From assembly GCA_034411955.1 (NCBI GenBank), contig DAOUMF010000122.1, positions 1 through 14,756 on the forward strand: a stretch of DNA of 14,756 nt, given 5' to 3'. Positions 8,493 to 13,987 of the stretch are shown one piece after another (the stretch's first letter is position 1; the number at the start of each line of letters is the position of its first letter). Both the position numbers and the translations under genes were made by a program. This DNA is from DAOUMF01 sp034411955 (lineage in GTDB: Bacteria; Chloroflexota; Dehalococcoidia; SM23-28-2; RBG-16-64-32). The notes under the pieces are model-generated. The model did no database searches. It was given only the letters and a program-made list of their open reading frames with translations, and was not told the DNA's origin.

Positions 8493-8800
8493 TTAGTTAT
8501 CAAGACCGATCTCTTGCCTGTCACGATTGCGGTCAGATCTTTACCTTCAGTGCTGACGATCAGGGGTACCACGCTGAAAAGGGCTACAACGACCCCAAGC
8601 GCTGTCTGCCCTGCCGTCAAGCGCGCCGCAGCGAACGCGGTCAAGGCGGTTATGGCCGGCGGGAGCGACAGATGTATCCCGCCCTCTGTGACGACTGCGG
8701 CAAGGAGACAGAAGTCCCCTTCCAGCCCCGTGGCGACCGCCCGGTGTACTGCAGCGATTGCTTCCGGCGGGAACCCGCCGGTTCCTCGCGCCGCTACTAG
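8492..8800 (+). CDS. Double zinc-ribbon protein, apparent ATT start
   Basis: 102 aa if started at ATT 8492. The protein opens SYQDRSLACHDCGQIFTF and carries two zinc ribbons: C10/C13 with C38/C41, and C66/C69 with C87/C90. The second is exactly CxxC-x17-CxxC, in the context YPALCDDCGKETEVPFQPRG, then PVYCSDCF. This is a known bacterial zinc-ribbon family, whose members I recall beginning M-S-[FY]-x-D-[KR] and often lying near cold-shock genes; its role is probably nucleic-acid binding but unproven. In frame there is no ATG, GTG or TTG between the stop at 8408-8410 and M61 (8672), and starting at M61 would lose the first ribbon. GGAGGT lies 5 nt before ATT, where the family's Met belongs. A sequencing error changing ATG to ATT is the alternative. 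Confidence 0.82.
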   Translation: MSYQDRSLACHDCGQIFTFSADDQGYHAEKGYNDPKRCLPCRQARRSERGQGGYGRRERQMYPALCDDCGKETEVPFQPRGDRPVYCSDCFRREPAGSSRRY

Positions 8801-8843
8801 ACTCCAGGGCGGGTGTATTACCTCGCGTTTACATGGCCCTGAC

Positions 8844-8865
8844 GGACGGGCCGCGAACCCCGTCC
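8844..8865 (+). terminator. Hairpin after the zinc-ribbon gene
   Basis: GGACGGG (8844-8850) pairs with CCCGTCC (8859-8865) around an 8-nt loop, 43 bp past the stop codon. There is no T-run after it, so it is a candidate transcript end only. Confidence 0.35.
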
Positions 8866-8910
8866 CGAAGTGAAATGGACCCCGAACTAGGACGCCGTTC
8901 GTCGGGAGCG

Positions 8911-8940
8911 GTGACTGTCGGGGCGTCACCAAGTTAAAAT
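8911..8940 (+). promoter_or_regulatory. Predicted promoter of the 57-aa gene, with inverted repeat
   Basis: GTGACT (8911-8916), 18 bp, TAAAAT (8935-8940). An inverted repeat GGTGAC (8910-8915) / GTCACC (8925-8930) overlaps the -35 and spacer and could be an operator. The same GGTGAC/GTCACC words build stem 2 of the zinc-ribbon leader. Confidence 0.45.
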
Positions 8941-8961
8941 GGGAGGGATTGGAGTGTCCAG

Positions 8962-9135
8962 ATGAGATTTCTCAAGCGCCTGTTCCGCCGTCAAGGGAAA
9001 CCAAAAGCAGCGCCCCCGAGTTTGCCCCGGGGCATAGGCCAAACGCAAGCGGAGCAAGATACCACCCGCGAGCATATGGAGGCGGACGTGGCCGCCGACC
9101 GAGAAAGACGAGGCGCGACTGACAAACGCCCGTAG
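8962..9135 (+). CDS. Small basic protein, 57 aa, unknown function
   Basis: ATG 8962 follows GGAG (8951-8954) with 7 nt spacing and a promoter 22 nt upstream, and ends at TAG 9133-9135. The sequence starts with an amphipathic basic segment, MRFLKRLFRRQGKPKAAPPS, then a linker, then a charged helix-like tail (REHMEADVAADRERRGATDK). There are no Cys residues and no membrane span. The N-terminus resembles membrane-surface targeting helices and is similar in pattern to that of the YdhR-like protein 0.6 kb downstream. I do not recognise the family. The ribosome site, promoter and compositional break between head and tail support a real gene. Confidence 0.6.
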   Translation: MRFLKRLFRRQGKPKAAPPSLPRGIGQTQAEQDTTREHMEADVAADRERRGATDKRP

Positions 9136-9230
9136 GTGAAGCCGACTGGGGCACACGGACCCGCAGTGGCCCCAAAACGTCTCTCAGCGCCCACCCCGCC
9201 GCTGGTCTGATGCGGCGATCGATGTCCCCG

Positions 9231-9259
9231 TTTACACCCATCCAGCCCAGGCGCACAAT
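9231..9259 (+). promoter_or_regulatory. Repeat promoter module, copy 2
   Basis: TTTACA (9231-9236), 17 bp containing GCCCAGGCG, CACAAT (9254-9259). It lies about 110 bp upstream of the 65-aa gene. Confidence 0.5.
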
Positions 9260-9303
9260 CGCGGCGGCACTGGTGGCCGTTCAGAAGTCGATGGGCAGGT
9301 TGA

Positions 9304-9332
9304 TTGACAACTCGCCAGGGTTGAGTCAGAAT
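9304..9332 (+). promoter_or_regulatory. Second promoter of the 65-aa gene
   Basis: TTGACA (9304-9309), 17 bp, CAGAAT (9327-9332). It would give a leader of about 32 nt, and lies in tandem with copy 2 of the repeat promoter. Confidence 0.55.
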
Positions 9333-9370
9333 TCCGCTGGCAGGGCATACTAACAAGGGGGCATCCAGGT

Positions 9371-9568
9371 ATGACAGCGAAGTCGTCGCAGCAAGAGCAT
9401 GACGAGGAACAGGCCACCGACGAGATGGCGAAAGTGGTGGCTGCTGCCCTCGCCAAAGGCAAGACGGAGCAGGAGATCGTAGAGGAGTTGGTTCGGGCCG
9501 GGTGGTCCGAAGACTCCGCGAAACGCTTCGTGCGTGAGGCACTTACCACTGGGCGCTTCACCTGGTAG
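9371..9568 (+). CDS. Small helical protein, 65 aa, unknown function
   Basis: ATG 9371 follows AAGGGGG (9355-9361) with 9 nt spacing. The first ~15 residues are polar (MTAKSSQQEHDEEQATDE). The rest predicts two or three helices: MAKVVAAALAKGKTEQEIV, then a turn, then GWSEDSAKRFVREAL. The pattern 'ALxKGKTEQEIVEELVRAGWSEDSAKRFV' resembles short UBA-like or helix-turn-helix modules found at the ends of small bacterial proteins, where a Gly-Trp precedes the last helix. There is no Cys, signal or membrane span. It sits alone behind two tandem promoters, so it is probably a single-gene transcript. Function unknown. Confidence 0.72.
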   Translation: MTAKSSQQEHDEEQATDEMAKVVAAALAKGKTEQEIVEELVRAGWSEDSAKRFVREALTTGRFTW

Positions 9569-9580
9569 CGTCTTCCACTC

Positions 9581-9618
9581 GGCGAGCTTCGAATCTTCCG
9601 TCGACGGCAGCGCTCGCC
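9581..9618 (+). terminator. Nested hairpin after the 65-aa gene
   Basis: GGCGAGC (9581-9587) pairs with GCTCGCC (9612-9618). The loop contains a 10-bp palindrome CCGTCGACGG (9598-9607). It starts 13 bp after the stop codon and ends 10 bp before the next -35, so it may separate the two transcription units. There is no T-tract. Confidence 0.4.
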
Positions 9619-9628
9619 CACGCCCTCG

Positions 9629-9657
9629 TTGACAGCCGCCCGGCCCAGGCGCACAAT
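9629..9657 (+). promoter_or_regulatory. Repeat promoter module, copy 3
   Basis: Consensus TTGACA (9629-9634), 17 bp, CACAAT (9652-9657). It would give a leader of about 29 nt for the YdhR-like gene at 9693. The best-formed promoter in the window. Confidence 0.7.
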
Positions 9658-9692
9658 GCCGTTGTCGAACCGACTAGCCGAAAGGGGGCGTC

Positions 9693-10067
9693 ATGGGCAT
9701 TCTGGACCGTTTACTCGGACGCAAGCAGGGCGAAGCAGCTACGGAGGACAGTGGCATGCATGCAGTGCTGATTACCTTCACGTCCTCGGCAAGCCTCGAC
9801 GACCTGAAGGCCCCTTTCACCGACTACGCCAATGCCATGAGGGGCGTTGGGGGCCTTGTGTCGAAGACATGGATTCGAGAAGGGTCAACTCTGGGCGGAT
9901 TCCATATCTTCGCCACCCGAACAGACGCGGAGGGCTACCTGAATAGCCAGATGGTCGCTGGTCTGACCTCGAATCCGGCCTTCTCAGACTTCCAGATCCG
10001 GCACTTCGATGTGCTGGATGAGCTCAGCGCGATCACCGGGAGTCCGCAGGCCGCCCTGGCTCGCTAG
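9693..10067 (+). CDS. YdhR-like dimeric alpha/beta-barrel protein
   Basis: 124 aa. ATG 9693 follows AAGGGGG (9680-9686). After a short amphipathic head (MGILDRLLGRKQGEAATE) the body from ~22 reads HAVLITFTSSASLDDL, then GGLVSKTWIREGSTLGGFHI and FATRTDAEGYLNSQ, and ends RHFDVLDELSAITGSP. The order 'G-K-W, GG-x-F, A-x-x-Y, FDV-x-x-x-LS-x-IT' matches the YdhR/ABM ferredoxin-like family, in which two chains form a barrel. Members are annotated as putative monooxygenases, but most lack a known substrate and no cofactor motif is required. The N-terminal 18 residues are extra relative to the family and may place the protein at the membrane. It has its own promoter and is followed by a second ABM-fold gene. 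Confidence 0.82.
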   Translation: MGILDRLLGRKQGEAATEDSGMHAVLITFTSSASLDDLKAPFTDYANAMRGVGGLVSKTWIREGSTLGGFHIFATRTDAEGYLNSQMVAGLTSNPAFSDFQIRHFDVLDELSAITGSPQAALAR

Positions 10068-10082
10068 GCTGCTTCAGACCCG

Positions 10083-10112
10083 TTGACGGCCGCCCAGCCT
10101 GGGGCGAACAAT
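10083..10112 (+). promoter_or_regulatory. Repeat promoter module, copy 4
   Basis: TTGACG (10083-10088), 18 bp, AACAAT (10107-10112). The stretch from the -35 through GCCGCCC matches copy 3. It precedes the second ABM-fold gene by about 56 bp. Confidence 0.5.
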
Positions 10113-10167
10113 GCCCGCAAGGACGATTCGCAGCCACGAAGCATGAATTCACTGGGATGGCTTGACC

Positions 10168-10491
10168 ATGATCTGTCGAATTTGGCACGGCTGGACAGCT
10201 CCAGCAGACGCCGAAGCCTACGAAGCGTTGCTCAAGGGCGAGATTCTGACTGGGATACGAGACCGGCGGATTGCCGGTTACCGTGAGATTCAGCTCTTGC
10301 GCAGGAGTCTAGGTGGTGAGGTCGAGTTCGTCACGATCATGTGGTTTGATTCAGTAGAGGCTGTTCGGACCTTTGCAGGAGAAGACTACGAGAAAGCGGT
10401 CGTGCCTCCAAAGGCCAGGCTTCTGCTCTCTCGGTTCGATGAACGCTCACAGCACTACGACGTCAAAACCGAGATGATGGGCTACGTCTGA
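10168..10491 (+). CDS. ABM-fold (antibiotic biosynthesis monooxygenase-like) protein
   Basis: 107 aa from ATG 10168; a TTG two codons upstream is possible but less likely. It begins MICRIWHGWTAPADAEAYEA, a familiar opening of small ABM-superfamily proteins, followed by ILTGIRDRRIAGYREIQLLR, EVEFVTIMWFDSVEAVRTF and AGEDYEKAVVPPKARLLL, ending HYDVKTEM. The F-V-T-I-M-W-F-D-S strand followed by the A-V-R-x-F-A-G helix is typical. These proteins form dimeric barrels; some oxidise aromatic or haem-like substrates, but most are uncharacterised. GGATGG (10155-10160) with 7 nt spacing is a weak ribosome site. Together with the YdhR-like neighbour it makes two barrel-fold genes in a row, each behind a copy of the same promoter module. 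Confidence 0.85.
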   Translation: MICRIWHGWTAPADAEAYEALLKGEILTGIRDRRIAGYREIQLLRRSLGGEVEFVTIMWFDSVEAVRTFAGEDYEKAVVPPKARLLLSRFDERSQHYDVKTEMMGYV

Positions 10492-10493
10492 CG

Positions 10494-10515
10494 CCCGCCT
10501 AACAGCGGCGGCGGG
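10494..10515 (+). terminator. GC-rich hairpin after the ABM gene
   Basis: CCCGCC (10494-10499) pairs with GGCGGG (10510-10515) across a 10-nt loop, beginning 2 bp after the stop codon. There is no T-tract. Confidence 0.35.
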
Positions 10516-10538
10516 ACAGTCGGGGTCTGACATGGGTG

Positions 10539-10544
10539 TATAAT
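10539..10544 (+). promoter_or_regulatory. TATAAT box of the propeller gene
   Basis: A perfect TATAAT lies 43 bp before ATG 10588. A start near 10551 leaves a leader of about 37 nt with GGAG (10576-10579) as ribosome site. The -35 is unclear at 17-18 bp. Confidence 0.55.
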
Positions 10545-10587
10545 TGGGTTGCGCCGATACGGCCGACCTCGGGCCGGAGTATGTGCC

Positions 10588-12381
10588 ATGAAGCGCTCAC
10601 GGCTACCCCTTATTGCGCTGCTGGCCCTGGTGCTCGTGGCCAGTCCATCGGCTAACGCTTCTGCAGGCACTACCGAGCGTGTCAGCGTTGACAGCGCTGG
10701 CAATCAGGGTACCGGTGGCGAAAGTCGAGCGCCGGTCATTAGTGCCGACGGGCGGTTCGTTGCCTTTGCTTCCTCGGCTTCAAACCTAGTGGCGGGGGAC
10801 ACGAACGGCGTCAAGGACGTGTTCGTTCACGACCGCCAGACCAGTGCCACGACCAGGGTCAGCGTGGACAGCGAGGGCAACCAGGGGAACGATTACAGCG
10901 GCGAGTGGGGCGTGGACATGAGTTCCGATGGCCGGTTCGTTGCATTCTCCTCTAACGCATCCAACCTGGTCCCCGGGGACACCAACGGCGCCAAGGATGT
11001 CTTCCTGCGCGACCGGCTAATGGGCGTAACAGAGCTTGTGAGCGTCAACAGCGCCAGCGGCCAGGGCAACGCCACCAGTCACCGACCCGCCGTCAGCGCC
11101 GACGGCCGGTTCGTCGCCTTCGAGTCCTACGCCTCCAATCTGGCGTCAGGGGATGCCAATGGTGTGGCAGATATCTTCGTGCGTGATCGCCAGACCGGGG
11201 CAACCACCATGGTCAGCGTGGACAGCTTCGGCGCTCAAGGGGACTCATTCAGCGAGCGCCCCGATATCAGCGGAGACGGACGCTACGTCGCCTTCGAGTC
11301 GGCCGCCTCCAACCTCGTGTCGGGAGACGCTAACGGCGAGTGGGACGTCTTTGTACACGACCGCGACAGCGATGCAGACGCCGTCTTCGACGAGCCGGGC
11401 GCAGTCTCGACCGTCCTGGTCAACGTAGACAGTTCCGGCAACCAGGGGACCGGCGGCGCTTCCTCCTTGCCGGCCATCAGCGCCGATGGCCGCTTCATCG
11501 CGTTCACATCCGGCGCGTTCAACCTGGTCCCTTGGGACAGCAACGGTTCGGCGGACGTCTTCGTGCGCGACCGGTTAATGGGCACAACAGAAGTGGTCAG
11601 TGTGGACAGCTTCGGCTGCCAGGGCAACCGGTCCTCAGCGACGATACCCGCCCTCAATGGTGACGGCCGGTTCGTCGCCTTCAGGTCCTGGGCCTCAAAT
11701 CTCGTGCAGGAGGACGATAACAACTGGTCTGATATCTTCCTTCACGACCGCCAGACCGCGGCGACCGCCATGGTAAGTGTGGACAACTCGGGTGCGCAGG
11801 GAGGTGGCAGTAGCAACTTGCCTTCTATTGACGCAAGCGGCCAGTTGATTGCCTTCGAGTCCTCCGCCTCGAACCTTGTGCCAGGCGACACCAACTCGAC
11901 CGTGGACGTTTTCGTGCACGACCTGGGCGGTATAGGGCTATCGCCGCCCCCGCCACCCTCCCTCCCTGATGGCGACGGGGATGGGCGGCCTGACACCTGC
12001 GACAATTGTCCGTCTGTCCCTAACGGCGATCAAACCAACAGCGACGGTGACCAGTGGGGCGACGCGTGCGACGACTGCCCTTCAGTGGCGACGACATGGG
12101 CCGTGCCGCCGGGCGACGATGACTGCGACGGTTGGTCCACCGCCGACGAACTCGCTATCGGTACCGACCCGCTGGCCACCTGCGGGCCCGACACCTGGCC
12201 GCCCAACCTGTATGATGCAGACAACGTGGTGGATGTTCAGGATCTCACTGCCATCGTCCCCGTGCTGTTCCTCTCGTCGGCTGGCAACGAGCGGTTCAAT
12301 GTGTTTGTGGACGCCGTCATCGACGTGCAGGACCTGAATGCCCTCGTGCCGTTCCTGTACCATTCTTGCCAGCCGCCATAG
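10588..12381 (+). CDS. Secreted seven-repeat beta-propeller protein with calcium-binding C-terminus
   Basis: 597 aa from ATG 10588, chosen because it has GGAG upstream and begins a signal peptide (MKRSRLPLIALLALVLVASP, cut near SANA|SA); a TTG at 10549 would put 13 residues before the signal. Seven repeats start at V32, V91, V151, V209, V278, V337 and V396. Each reads VSVDS.G.QG, then P.ISADGRFVAFES.ASNLV.GD.NG..DVFVHDRQTG.T, as in TolB/WD40-like propellers. A Pro-rich hinge leads to thrombospondin type 3-like calcium loops (about 461-499: DGDGDGRPDTCDNCPS, then NSDGDQWGDACDDCPS). The end has two dockerin-like motifs, DADNVVDVQDLTAIVPVLF and FVDAVIDVQDLNALVPFLY. The protein is extracellular. 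Ligand and function are unknown; the dockerin-like end could mediate attachment or simply be a folded cap. It has no operon partner. Confidence 0.85.
   Translation: MKRSRLPLIALLALVLVASPSANASAGTTERVSVDSAGNQGTGGESRAPVISADGRFVAFASSASNLVAGDTNGVKDVFVHDRQTSATTRVSVDSEGNQGNDYSGEWGVDMSSDGRFVAFSSNASNLVPGDTNGAKDVFLRDRLMGVTELVSVNSASGQGNATSHRPAVSADGRFVAFESYASNLASGDANGVADIFVRDRQTGATTMVSVDSFGAQGDSFSERPDISGDGRYVAFESAASNLVSGDANGEWDVFVHDRDSDADAVFDEPGAVSTVLVNVDSSGNQGTGGASSLPAISADGRFIAFTSGAFNLVPWDSNGSADVFVRDRLMGTTEVVSVDSFGCQGNRSSATIPALNGDGRFVAFRSWASNLVQEDDNNWSDIFLHDRQTAATAMVSVDNSGAQGGGSSNLPSIDASGQLIAFESSASNLVPGDTNSTVDVFVHDLGGIGLSPPPPPSLPDGDGDGRPDTCDNCPSVPNGDQTNSDGDQWGDACDDCPSVATTWAVPPGDDDCDGWSTADELAIGTDPLATCGPDTWPPNLYDADNVVDVQDLTAIVPVLFLSSAGNERFNVFVDAVIDVQDLNALVPFLYHSCQPP
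10681..11937 (+). repeat. Seven propeller repeats of about 59 codons
   Basis: Units start at 10681, 10858, 11038, 11212, 11419, 11596 and 11773; spacings are 177, 180, 174, 207, 177 and 177 bp. The fourth is longer because of an acidic insert (DSDADAVFDEPGA). Seven units would close one beta-propeller. Confidence 0.85.
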
Positions 12382-12418
12382 GGACGGCCTAGCCCCTCGC
12401 GCCTGGCCACCGCCGCCG

Positions 12419-12424
12419 TATAAT
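12419..12424 (+). promoter_or_regulatory. TATAAT box placing thiL as a leaderless gene
   Basis: TATAAT ends 6 nt before GTG 12431, so the transcript should begin on or next to the start codon. No Shine-Dalgarno is present, and there is no room for a thiamine riboswitch after the previous gene. The -35 region is poor. Confidence 0.6.
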
Positions 12425-12430
12425 ACCCCC

Positions 12431-13447
12431 GTGGACGTCTCTGACCTGGGCGAGTTCGGGCTCATCGACCGGCTGGTCCGCCAATGGCGGATCGGGGCCG
12501 CCCGTCCCGAATCGCTGATCGTCGGCATCGGCGACGACGCTGCTGCCTGGCGTCTGGGCGATTCCATCGTGCTGGCCACCACCGACACGCTGGTGGAGGG
12601 GGTGCACTTCCCCGCTGGACTCGTACCCTGGCGCGACCTGGGGTGGAAGGCGCTGGCCGTCAACGTCAGCGACATCGCCGCCATGGGAGGCACGCCCCAG
12701 TTCGCCCTGGTCACCCTGGCCCTTCCGCCCGAAACGCCCCTTTCGGACGTTGACGAGCTGTACGCCGGGATGCGGGAGTGCAGCGAGGAGTACGGCGTGG
12801 CCGTGGCGGGCGGCGACCTGGTGCGGGCACCCCAGGCCGTGATCAGCCTGGCTGTCCTGGGCCGCGCGGAGCTGGATGAGAACGGGCAGCCGCAGCTCCT
12901 GCGGCGCGACGCCGCCCGCGCCGGCTACGCTATCGCTGTCACCGGCAGCCTGGGCGACTCCGCGGCCGGGCTGCGGCGCCTGAACGACGGTGTCCCTGTC
13001 GACGACCCGCTCGTCCGTGCCCACCTGCGGCCGAGGCCGCCCCTGGCGGCGGCGCGCCAGGCCGCCCACCTCGGCGTGCCCTGCGCCATCGACGTGTCCG
13101 ACGGCCTGCTCCAGGACCTGGGCCACATCTGCGAGATGTGCGACCTGGGGGCGGTGGTGCGGGCCGAAGCGCTGCCCCTGAGCCAGGACCTGCGCCGCGC
13201 CTTCCCGGCCGAGGCGCTCTCTCTGGCCTGTACAGGCGGAGAGGACTACCAGCTCGTATTCATCGCGCCGCAGGAGACGATGCGCCTCCTGCGGGCCTCC
13301 GCCAACGTGTCCGTCAACGTCATCGGCGAGATGGACGAGCATCCGGAGCAACGGCCCCGACTGATGGACGAGTCGGGCAGGGAGGCGCGCCTGCCTGCCG
13401 GTAGGCAGGGCGTGTCCGGGGCCGGCTGGGATCACCTGCGGACGTGA
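12431..13447 (+). CDS. thiL: Thiamine-monophosphate kinase
   Basis: 338 aa. It phosphorylates thiamine monophosphate to thiamine diphosphate with ATP, the last step of cofactor synthesis. Motifs in order: LGEFGLIDRL at the start, GIGDDAA (32-38), TTDTLVEGVHF (50-60), NVSDIAAMGG (78-87), GGDLVR (127-132), DVSDGLLQDLGHI (221-233), GGEDYQLVF (269-277) and a final GWDHL (332-336). GTG 12431 is the natural start. The frame is open 31 codons further up, but those codons overlap the previous gene and show no similarity, and a TATAAT sits between. Near the C-terminus residues 320-327 (RLPAGRQG) are encoded by a palindromic repeat and lengthen the loop before the last motif. The stop overlaps the tsaE start as GTGA, implying coupled translation. 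Confidence 0.95.
   Translation: MDVSDLGEFGLIDRLVRQWRIGAARPESLIVGIGDDAAAWRLGDSIVLATTDTLVEGVHFPAGLVPWRDLGWKALAVNVSDIAAMGGTPQFALVTLALPPETPLSDVDELYAGMRECSEEYGVAVAGGDLVRAPQAVISLAVLGRAELDENGQPQLLRRDAARAGYAIAVTGSLGDSAAGLRRLNDGVPVDDPLVRAHLRPRPPLAAARQAAHLGVPCAIDVSDGLLQDLGHICEMCDLGAVVRAEALPLSQDLRRAFPAEALSLACTGGEDYQLVFIAPQETMRLLRASANVSVNVIGEMDEHPEQRPRLMDESGREARLPAGRQGVSGAGWDHLRT
13390..13409. repeat. Palindromic element inside thiL
   Basis: A 20-bp inverted repeat centred at 13399/13400 with one G-T mismatch, of the same family as 897-918. It is translated in frame as LPAGRQ. Confidence 0.8.
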
Positions 13448-13932
13448 GCGGGCCTGCCCTGAGCGACGCCGAAGGGACCGCTCGCTTCGCCACCCGCGGT
13501 CCCGGCGAGACCCGCCGCCTGGGCGCCCGCCTGGGCCGGCTGCTGCGCCCGGGGGACGCTGTCCTGCTCTCCGGCGATCTGGGGGCGGGCAAGACGGTGT
13601 TCGTGCAGGGGATCGCCCGCGGCATGGGGTTCGAGGGCTCGGTCTCGTCCAAGTCGTTCGTCCTGATGGGGGAGTACCAGGGTCGGCGGTGCAAGCTGTA
13701 CCACGCCGATCTGTACCGCCTGGAGGTCCCGGAGCAGGCCGAGGAGTTGGCGGTCGAGGAGTACTGCGCCGACGGCGTCCTGGTGGCCGAATGGCCGGAG
13801 CGGGCCCCGCACGTCTTCCCGCTGGACCATCTCCGCGTCCACTTCGAGATGACGGGCGAGCGCACGCGGGCGCTGGCCCTGGAGGCGAACGGCCCTCGCA
13901 GCGAGGAGACCCTGGCCCGGCTGAGGCGCTGA
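13444..13932 (+). CDS. tsaE: tRNA t6A biosynthesis ATPase TsaE
   Basis: 162 aa. TsaE is the ATPase that works with TsaB and TsaD to make N6-threonylcarbamoyladenosine at tRNA position 37. It shows Walker A SGDLGAGKTVF (K50), then VSSKSFVLMGEY, the strand LYHADLYRLE (D89) and VEEYCADGVLVAEWPER (E116, W117). The family's SPTF motif reads SKSF here (69-72), so the Thr near the nucleotide is Ser71. GTG 13444 overlaps the thiL stop. Residues 4-11 (PALSDAEG) are encoded by a second kind of dispersed repeat; the family similarity begins at ARFATRGPGETRRLG, so the repeat has been taken up as the N-terminus. An internal start after it is possible, but none has an evident ribosome site. Confidence 0.92.
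   Translation: MSGPALSDAEGTARFATRGPGETRRLGARLGRLLRPGDAVLLSGDLGAGKTVFVQGIARGMGFEGSVSSKSFVLMGEYQGRRCKLYHADLYRLEVPEQAEELAVEEYCADGVLVAEWPERAPHVFPLDHLRVHFEMTGERTRALALEANGPRSEETLARLRR
13457..13476. repeat. CCCTGAGCGACGCCGAAGGG dispersed-type repeat at the tsaE start
   Basis: It has CCCT/AGGG arms with an imperfect middle. It matches a repeat type I recall from Chloroflexota and candidate-phyla genomes (CCCTGAGC...CGAAGGG). It lies 48 bp past the palindrome in thiL. Only one copy is in this window, so the assignment depends on recollection. Confidence 0.55.
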
Positions 13933-13965
13933 CTGCCCGCCGTGGCTCGGCCTTCCTGGCTGGGG

Positions 13966-13971
13966 TATAGT
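13966..13971 (+). promoter_or_regulatory. -10-like box before tsaB
   Basis: TATAGT (13966-13971) ends 16 nt before ATG 13988, and TAGTAT (13968-13973) overlaps it. No Shine-Dalgarno is seen. The 55-bp gap after tsaE suggests tsaB has its own start of transcription with a very short leader. Confidence 0.45.
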
Positions 13972-13987
13972 ATGCCCCGAACCCGTC

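Noticed and set aside
9136..10587. Row of small same-direction genes separated by repeats, as in an integron cassette array
   Set aside because: One GCCTAAC-like word occurs at 10498 but there are no paired RYYYAAC/GTTRRRY ends around the other genes, and the shared repeats are promoter-like, lying before genes with their own -35/-10 boxes.
12382..12430. Thiamine riboswitch upstream of thiL
   Set aside because: Only 49 bp separate the genes and the TATAAT abuts the start codon; no room and no conserved thi-box words.
12338..12430. Upstream extension of ThiL by 31 residues
   Set aside because: It overlaps the end of the propeller gene and crosses the TATAAT box; ThiL similarity begins at LGEFGLIDRL just after GTG 12431.
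12389..13435. 348-codon minus-strand frame opposite thiL
   Set aside because: It covers the whole of thiL in antisense, has no motif, and its start has no ribosome site; it is a shadow.
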